A stretch of 42,535 nt of DNA from Limisphaerales bacterium. GTDB taxonomy: Bacteria > Verrucomicrobiota > Verrucomicrobiia > Limisphaerales > UBA11358. Positions within the stretch are counted from its first letter, which is position 1. Every line of letters begins with the position of its first letter. The notes beneath the pieces are model-generated. The model was given only the letters and a program-made list of their open reading frames with translations, ran no database searches and was not told the origin of the DNA. Of this stretch, positions 18,921 to 26,100 are shown one piece after another. The position numbers and the translations under genes are program-made. The DNA is taken from NCBI GenBank assembly GCA_025360325.1, contig JANYCI010000077.1, positions 1 to 42,535 of the forward strand, read 5' to 3'.

Positions 18921-19018
18921 GTTCGAGCGACAGGCTAACGCGCGGGGCGAAAATGAAAAGTGAAAATCGGTGGCGGGCAGGCTTGAGCGTGTGGCTTGGA
19001 AGTTCCCCGGCGAGGCAG

Positions 19019-19068
19019 GAGTTTTCGCGCTGCGAAAACTCCGCCCGCGCAGAGCGGGCGGAACGAAC
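19019..19068. repeat. Family 1 palindromic element, copy B (core)
   Basis: GTTTTCGCGCTGCGAAAAC (19021-19039, exact 19-mer also at 11799-11817), then TCCGCCCGCGCAGAGCGGGCGGAACGAA, which matches the reverse complement of copy A. Confidence 0.65.
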
Positions 19069-19099
19069 GGGTGAAAACCTCGGAGTTTGGGATAAATTT

Positions 19100-19156
19100 G
19101 GTGGGGCGAGCCGCTTGGTCTAGCGACGCCCGGCTCGCGAGGACGCTCGCCCTACC
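19100..19156. repeat. Family 2 palindromic element, copy 1
   Basis: GGTGGGGCGAGC ... GGCTCGCGAGGACGCTCGCCCTACC. Confidence 0.6.
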
Positions 19157-19238
19157 TGTTTTTTCAAAACTATACCCCCCACCAAACTTCTCGATTTCGA
19201 TCCATATTTTCGAGGTCGAAAACGAATTGAAAACCGGG

Positions 19239-19862
19239 TCAAGTTGCCGCCGCGTCGCACGCGCGCGCGAGGGCGAAATCTTTTTCCGTCAGCCCGCCTG
19301 CGTCGTAGGTCGTGAGTGCGAGCGTCACTTGATTCGAGCGGATGTTTACATCGGGATGGTGCTGCGCGCGCTCGGCGAGTTCGGCCACGGCGTTCGCAAA
19401 TTTCATCGCGGCGGGAAAATCAGAAAATTCAAACGTGCGGGAAATCATTTCGCCGTGGCGCGTCCAGCCCGGCAGCGTCGCGAGGGCGGAAATTATTTTA
19501 GCTTCGTCCAGCTTGGCTATGCTGTCGGGGAAAATTTTCGGTGGAACTTTTTGGCCGGGCGACGCTTCTTTGAATAGGCTGATGCTCGTGAACGCCGCCC
19601 ACAACCACGCCAGAATAAAAACGATTCCTCCCGTCACGCCGATCCAGCCGAACGACTGCGGCTTCACGTCTTCATACATCAGCGCGTAGTATTGCGACAA
19701 CTCCAAGCAGAGCCAGGCCAGCAGCAGGACGGAGCCGGCCAGCACCAAAATAATTTGCCCGGCACCGACGCGCTTGCGCCCCGAGCGCAGCGAGCCGAGG
19801 CCGGGGAACATCAGGATGTTCAGTAAGGCATTTTGCGCGGCGCGGTTGGCGTTTTTCTTCAT
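19239..19862 (-). CDS. Membrane domain fused to 4a-hydroxytetrahydrobiopterin dehydratase (PCD/DCoH) domain
   Basis: N-term two-TM domain with PGLGSLRSGRK; C-term LPGWTRHGEMISRTFEFSDFPAAMKFANAVAELAERAQHHPDVNIRSNQVTLALTTYDAGGLTEKDF. Confidence 0.85.
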   Translation of the reverse strand: MKKNANRAAQNALLNILMFPGLGSLRSGRKRVGAGQIILVLAGSVLLLAWLCLELSQYYALMYEDVKPQSFGWIGVTGGIVFILAWLWAAFTSISLFKEASPGQKVPPKIFPDSIAKLDEAKIISALATLPGWTRHGEMISRTFEFSDFPAAMKFANAVAELAERAQHHPDVNIRSNQVTLALTTYDAGGLTEKDFALARACDAAAT

Positions 19863-19871
19863 CGGGGAAAT

Positions 19872-20264
19872 TTATCTGCCGGAATTTTCCGCCCGCGCCG
19901 CCGCCAGCAAAGACCAACCGGTGAACAGCGCCCACACCCAGGAAAAAATGAAAAGCGCGATGCCTAGAAACGGCCAGCGCCCTTCCTGCCACAAAGCTTG
20001 CAGTCGGGGAAACGGATCGGGATCAACATTCGCACCGTGAAATTCCGCCCAGTGCGCCAGCATCCACAAAATAAAATGCACGCCGCCGCCAAGCGTGAGC
20101 GCAAAACTTGAGAGACAAACAACGAGTTGGATGACGCCGATTTTGCGCCCGCCGGCCAGCGACCCGAGACCGGGCAGCGCGAGGTTGCTGGCGAGGCAGC
20201 CTTGGGCTTTCTGGAGACTGTCCGCGTCAGGGTTTGCGCCGTCCGAAAAGATTTTCATAGGCAC
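19872..20264 (-). CDS. Membrane protein homologous to the N-terminal domain of the PCD fusion
   Basis: NLALPGLGSLAGGRK...FSWVWALFTGWSLL parallels NILMFPGLGSLRSGRK...LAWLWAAFTSISLF of the neighbour. Confidence 0.7.
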   Translation of the reverse strand: MPMKIFSDGANPDADSLQKAQGCLASNLALPGLGSLAGGRKIGVIQLVVCLSSFALTLGGGVHFILWMLAHWAEFHGANVDPDPFPRLQALWQEGRWPFLGIALFIFSWVWALFTGWSLLAAARAENSGR

Positions 20265-21240
20265 GCATCATCACCCCGGCAACGTAAAAAAGATTCACCA
20301 GCAAAATGCCTTGCCCGATCAGCATGGATTTGAAGGCGAGTGCCCGGACTTCTTCGGCGCGGGTTTGGAGCAGTTGGGTCAGTTGTTTCCAGTCATCATT
20401 GGCCTCGTGATATAAATTCACGCCCATTTGCCCGCTTTGATAAAAATTGAAAAGTTGAAAAATCACCATCGGCAGAAACGCCAGCAGCAGCAACGCAAAT
20501 ACCTCGAACCAAACCCGCGTCACCACCTTGCGGCTCAATTCCATTCCCGCCCAGAAAAATATTTTTTTTTCCGCCACCAGCGGCAACGCAAACGCCCAAG
20601 CCACCATCAGATAAATCATCGGCAGGATGAAGCAGCAGGCGCTCAAGCCCGTCAGCAGTCCCGCGATCAGCCCGGTGAGCAGCAACTGGCCGAAGGAATT
20701 TTTGAAGCCGCCCAATGCCTCGGTGGCCGCTACCGCCTCGCCGCGCATTCGCCGCAAGCACGCGAAATAAAAACCGCCGAAGATGACGCCGTTGAACGCC
20801 AGCAAAAGCATCGGCCCAAGAATCGGCACATATTGCGCGGCCACCACAAAGACGAAGTTGGTCGCCCAAGTCAGAAAAACTGCGCCCGCCAGGAAGCTGC
20901 TGTTCGCGCCCAAAAAACTCCAGCCTGCCGCTAGACATTCGCCCAATTTCAATTCCGGCGCCCGCGCCAATACTTCTGACTGCCAGTTGGATTCATCCGG
21001 TTTGAATGTGGCCGACCGCGGCTCAAGGGACGGCGGCGTGGCGGTCATGTTCAAATTCGCCGGGCTGAAGCTGCTGGCGAGTTCGGGAAATTTTGACAGC
21101 GGACGAAATTCCGCATCACCCTCGCCCTTGGCCAGCGAGGTCGCCGCGAGCCGCCCTTCGGCGATCCACTGCCGCACGTCCGCGTCCGTGACCGGCCCGT
21201 ATTCCTTGCCGTCCCCGCCGATGATGATGTAGTTCGCCAT
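20227..21240 (-). CDS. GYF_2/DUF4339-type N-terminal domain membrane protein
   Basis: MANYIIIGGDGKEYGPVTDADVRQWIAEGRLAATSLAKGEGDAEFRPLSKFPE, followed by several TM segments. Confidence 0.75.
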   Translation of the reverse strand: MANYIIIGGDGKEYGPVTDADVRQWIAEGRLAATSLAKGEGDAEFRPLSKFPELASSFSPANLNMTATPPSLEPRSATFKPDESNWQSEVLARAPELKLGECLAAGWSFLGANSSFLAGAVFLTWATNFVFVVAAQYVPILGPMLLLAFNGVIFGGFYFACLRRMRGEAVAATEALGGFKNSFGQLLLTGLIAGLLTGLSACCFILPMIYLMVAWAFALPLVAEKKIFFWAGMELSRKVVTRVWFEVFALLLLAFLPMVIFQLFNFYQSGQMGVNLYHEANDDWKQLTQLLQTRAEEVRALAFKSMLIGQGILLVNLFYVAGVMMRAYENLFGRRKP

Positions 21241-21377
21241 AAAATTTTCGCTTGCTCCGTTGTTACTAATTCATTGCGCGCAACGAAGCAAGCTGGTTCG
21301 CCCCGGAAATAAAATCGCAGTCCAAAACCTCGCGGAATTTTCGAGACGCTTGGCCGCGAAGTAGCGGGGGAAATAAT

Positions 21378-21403
21378 AACGGCGTCCGCGACCGGACGCC
21401 GTT
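21378..21403 (-). terminator. Rho-independent-like terminator of the aminotransferase gene
   Basis: AACGGCGTCCG-CGAC-CGGACGCCGTT, then TATTATTT on the minus strand. Confidence 0.65.
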
Positions 21404-21435
21404 AGTAAAGGTTGCCTGATTTTTAATCAGTTGAA

Positions 21436-22881
21436 TTAACGTGCGCGCTGTGAAATGGCCATTTTGCCGATGCTCGTCAACACATCCCACGCGGGGCCGG
21501 GAAATTTGTGCATCTGCACCATCACGTCCTCGAAGGCTTTCAGAAAATAATCCGCGTCCGTCGGCGTGAGGATGAGCGGCGGGAGCAGTTTCACCACGTC
21601 AACATTGTGCCCGGCGACTTGCGTGATGATGTGGTGCTTGTCGAGCAACGGAATCACAGCGGCTTGCGGGAATAAACTTTTGTCGAGCGCATGGCACGTC
21701 GTCCACGCGATTTTCAGCGAGAGGGATTTGGGCGAACCAAATTCGATGCCCACCATCAGGCCGCGCCAGCGGACTTCCTTCATGAATTCAAAACGCGGAA
21801 TCATCGCGCGCAAACCATTACCGAGGTAGTCGCCCATCTTCGCGGCGTTGGAAATTAAATCTTCACGATCCAACACGTCGAGTGCGGCGAGACCGGCGGC
21901 CATCGCAAAACTGCCTTGGCTGAACGTGGAGCTGTGAACCACGGAGCGCGACATGGAGGAGAAAACTTTTTCGTGGATCCACTTTTTGCACAGCACCGCG
22001 CCGACGGGAACGAAACCCGCCGACAAAGTTTTGGCGAGAATCACGATGTCAGGATCCACCGCGCCGTCGTGTTCGATGGCGAGAAATTTTCCCGTGCGGC
22101 CCATGCCGGACTGCACTTCGTCGTCAATGAAGAGCGCGTTGTGCTTGCGACAGAGCTGCTGCGCGGCGAGCAGATAGCCGGGCGCGGGAAGGTTCACGCC
22201 CTTACCCTGCACGGGTTCGACGATGAAGCCCGCGACGTCGCCTTTTTTTAATTCTGCTTCGAGCGCGGACAAATCATTGAACGGAATCGCGCGGCAATCT
22301 GGCAGAAACGGCCCGAAGCCATCGCGGAACGAATCATCGCCATTCACCGAGAGCGCGCCGGTGCTCAAGCCGTGAAAAGATTTTTTGCAATGGATGATCG
22401 CCGGTTTGCCCGTCGCGCACTTGGCGTATTTGATGGCCGTCTCCACACCTTCCGCGCCGGAGTTGGTGAAGAACACCATGTCGAGTTCGTTCGGCATCCG
22501 CTTCTTTAATTCCGCAGCGAGCAAGCCGGAAAGCAGCGGCGCTTCCATCTTCACGAGGCTCGGCAGATCGGCGTCGAGAAATTCTTTGAGGATGCGGCGA
22601 ATCTCCGGGTGATTTCGTCCAAGACCAAACACGCCGTAGCCGCTCAACAGATCGAGATACTTATCGCCCTTCACGTCCCAAAGATACGACCCCTCGGCGC
22701 GCGTGTAGCAGCGGTCAAAGCCAATCGTCTTGAGCGTTTTGACGTTGGCAGGATTGACGTGCGCGGCGTGCAGCTCGTAATTTTTCCCGGCGTGTTCTTT
22801 GGCCAGCGCAACGATATCTAGCGGCGGACGCGCGGCGATTTTTTGAGTCTCAATTTTTTCAATTTCGAGTGCAGCAACCAT
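21436..22881 (-). CDS. Class III (PLP-dependent) aminotransferase, acetylornithine/ornithine-like
   Basis: 481 aa; FFTNSGAEGVETAIKYAK, LFIDDEVQSGMGRTGKF, ILAKTLSAGFVPVGAV. Confidence 0.9.
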   Translation of the reverse strand: MVAALEIEKIETQKIAARPPLDIVALAKEHAGKNYELHAAHVNPANVKTLKTIGFDRCYTRAEGSYLWDVKGDKYLDLLSGYGVFGLGRNHPEIRRILKEFLDADLPSLVKMEAPLLSGLLAAELKKRMPNELDMVFFTNSGAEGVETAIKYAKCATGKPAIIHCKKSFHGLSTGALSVNGDDSFRDGFGPFLPDCRAIPFNDLSALEAELKKGDVAGFIVEPVQGKGVNLPAPGYLLAAQQLCRKHNALFIDDEVQSGMGRTGKFLAIEHDGAVDPDIVILAKTLSAGFVPVGAVLCKKWIHEKVFSSMSRSVVHSSTFSQGSFAMAAGLAALDVLDREDLISNAAKMGDYLGNGLRAMIPRFEFMKEVRWRGLMVGIEFGSPKSLSLKIAWTTCHALDKSLFPQAAVIPLLDKHHIITQVAGHNVDVVKLLPPLILTPTDADYFLKAFEDVMVQMHKFPGPAWDVLTSIGKMAISQRAR

Positions 22882-23011
22882 GAAAATATTTTACATCATT
22901 CGTGCGGGAAGCAAAAGAATTGGTTTGGCTGGCACCGCAATGAAGAATCTGATCATCAGCCTTACTTCGACCGGCGGTGAGAACACTGTCCAGTTGCACG
23001 CGAAATTGCGT

Positions 23012-23040
23012 TTGACACTATTTTTCACTAGCCATACTTT
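23012..23040 (+). promoter_or_regulatory. Candidate sigma-70-type promoter for the giant beta-helix gene
   Basis: TTGACA-N17-TACTTT, about 70 bp upstream of the start codon. Confidence 0.45.
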
Positions 23041-23106
23041 CTGTCCCGTTAATTGACAGGCAGCTTTGACTCTCCGCCGGTCAATCAGAAAAATCTTTAG
23101 GATAAC

Positions 23107-26100
23107 TTGATTATGTATTGCCGTTTATTGTCCTGGCCTCGCTCTGGTTTTGCCTTCGCAAAATTCGTATTTTTTTTAATGCTGCTGGCAATCGGTGCGG
23201 CCTCGGTTTCTGCAGCTACGCTCACGGTGACCTCCACTGCCGATTCCGGCGCGGGCAGTTTGCGCGGACAGATCGCGGCGGCGGCGAGCGGGGACACGAT
23301 CAATTTTTCCGTGAGCGGCACCATCACGCTGACGAGCAGCGAGATTGCCATTGATAAAAATCTCATCATCACCGGGCCAGGCGCGGGCAGCCTCACCATC
23401 AGCGGCAACAACGTCTCGCGGATTTTCAACATTGGCAGCAATACGCCGACGATCAATGTTTCGCTCTCGGGTTTGACGCTGACGAGTGGCCGGGCGAACG
23501 GAGCGGATGCCAGTCCATTTCCAACGGTGGCGGCGACTTCTGGATTCGGCGGCGCGATTTACAACAAGAGCACGGGCACGGTGAGCCTGACGGATTGCGT
23601 GATTTTGAGCAGCACCGCGCAAGGTGGCAGTGGCAATACCATCTTCGGCGGCAACGGCGCGGGCGGATTTGGCGGCGCGATTTACAATGCGTCCGCCAGT
23701 GGAACGCTCTCGCTGTTGCGCACCACGCTGACGAACAATGTTTGCGCCGGTGGTGCCAGTGATGGATCGGGCGGCACCGCTGCCAGCAGCGTGGCTTTCG
23801 GAGCTGGCATTTACAACGCGGCGGGCGGCGCGGTTCAGTTGACAAATTGCATCGTCGCGGGAAACACCGGCACGGGCGGCAGTCTTTCTGGCTCACCACC
23901 TCCAACGGGCGGGGCTGCGCGTGGCGCGGGTTTGCTCAACGCCGCGAGTGGAACCGTGACGATCGTCAACACCACATTTTCAAATAACCGTGTCACTGGT
24001 GGAACGTGTTTTCCAGGGAATGGCGGTGAAGGTTCCGGCGCGGCGCTCTACCTCGGCGGTGCGGGAAGCGTTTCGGTGAGCGGCAGCACATTCGCGGGAA
24101 ACATCGCGGTGGGAGGTGATGCCAGTGCCACCGCTGGTGCTTCCCGAGGCGCGGCCATTGCCAATAGTGGCAGCGCATCTGTGATGATTGTCAATTCTAC
24201 CTTCACGCAAAATTCAGTGACGGGCGGTTTTGGAGGTGTAGGCCAAGGCGGTGCCATCGCCAACGTCAGCAGCGGTTCCGTCGCGTTGACGAACGTCACC
24301 GTGTCGGGAAATTTTTCCCAGCGCGGCACGTCGGTCGGCGGCGGCGTGGCGAATCTCGGCGCGGGCACGTTCACGCTGGCGAACACGATTGTGGCGGGCA
24401 ACAGCGCGACGAATAATTTGGATGTCTCTGGCAGCTTCACTTCGCCGGGCGGCAATCTCATCGGCAAGGTCGGCGCAGCCACGGGTTTCACCGGGCCGAG
24501 CGATCAAGTGGGCACCGTCGCATCGCCCATCAATCCGCTGCTCGGCGTGCTCGCGAACAACGGCGGGCCGACGTTGACGATGGCATTGCAGATCGGCAGC
24601 CCGGCCATCAACGCAGGAAATAATTCTTTGGCCGGTGGACTCGCGACGGATCAACGCGGCTACGGACCTCGCATCAACAATGGCACGGTGGACATTGGCG
24701 CGATCGAAACCGGAGCACTTCCTTTGGAAACGCCAAGCCTCATTGTCACCACCACGAATGATGCGGTGAATTTTTTCGACAACCTCACGAGTTTGCGCGA
24801 GGCGCTGAACTACGCGAAAACTGTGGGCGGCACACCAACCATCACGTTCACGAACACGCTCGCCGGGCAAACGTGTTTGCTCACGAACATCGGCGACGGC
24901 ACGTTCGGGCCATCGGCGTTACTGGTCTCCAATTTGACGGTGACGATTGATGGCGGCACGAACGCCATCACCATCAGCCAGAGCAACACCAACAGCGGCA
25001 CCGGCGGGATGCGGCATTTTTATGTGACGAGCAACGGCAACCTCACCTTGAAAAATCTTACCGTCAGCGGCGGTTTCGCCAAAGGTGGAGATAGCGTTGC
25101 CACCGGGGCGGCGGGCTTGGGTGGAGCCATCGTCAATGCAGGAACGGTCAATCTGGTGAGTTGCTTGCTGGCCGGCAACACGGCGCGCGGTGGCAGTGGC
25201 TCCGGCGGCAAAAATGGTGGCGGCGGGCTTGGTTCAAACAGTTCAAATGATAACCATTACAATGGCGGCGGCCCCAACGGAGGTAGCGGAAACAATGGCG
25301 ATCCCGGCGGCTTTGGCGGCGGCGGCGGCGGCAGCGGAGACATCTCTGGCGGCCTCGGTGGTTTCGGTGGGGGTGGTGGGAATGGTGACGCCAACGGCAA
25401 GCGCGGCGGCTTTGGCGGCGGCAGTCCTTTAGGCTTGGCCGGCGGCTTTGGCGCCAGTCTCGGCGGCGCTGGCCTCGGCGGCGCGGTCTTCAACTACGGC
25501 GGAACCGTCTCGGCCACCAACTCGACACTCACTGGAAACTCGGTAGTCGGCGGCTCCGACGCCGGCTCCGGTTTGGACGGCTCCGCCAACGGCTCCGGCT
25601 ACGGTGGCGCAATTTTCAACCTGAACGGCCGCGTCACCACGCTCAACGCCACCCTCGCAAACAACACCGCACCCCAAGGCGGCGGCGCGATTTACAGCCT
25701 CGGCGATAACGGCATTGCCACACAGGCCGGCCCCGTGCTGCCCGGCACGGTCGCGACGGTCGTGTTGAACAACACGATTCTCTCTGGCTCCACGGATGGC
25801 ACGAATGCCGTCACGGATTTCATTCAGAACACGAACAACTCCGGCAACGGCGGCGGCTTCGGTTCCGTCGCCAGCAGCGGCGCGGGCAATCTCATCACGT
25901 CCAATGCCCTCGCGGCGCACGCGTTCGCAGGCAGCATCGTCGCGTCCGCGAATCCCTTGCTCGGTGCGTTGCAAAACAACGGCGGCTCCGCGCGCACACT
26001 GGCGTTGCAAAACGGCAGCCCGGCCTTCAACACCGGCATCGCCGCCGGTGCGCCCGCCACCGACCAGCGCGGCGTGGTGCGCCCGCAGTTTGGCGCGGTG

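Noticed and set aside
25257-25493. Proline-rich minus-strand ORF (MKTAPPRPAPPRLAPKPP...)
   Set aside because: Reverse complement of the Gly-rich tract in the beta-helix gene; an artefact of GGC repeats.
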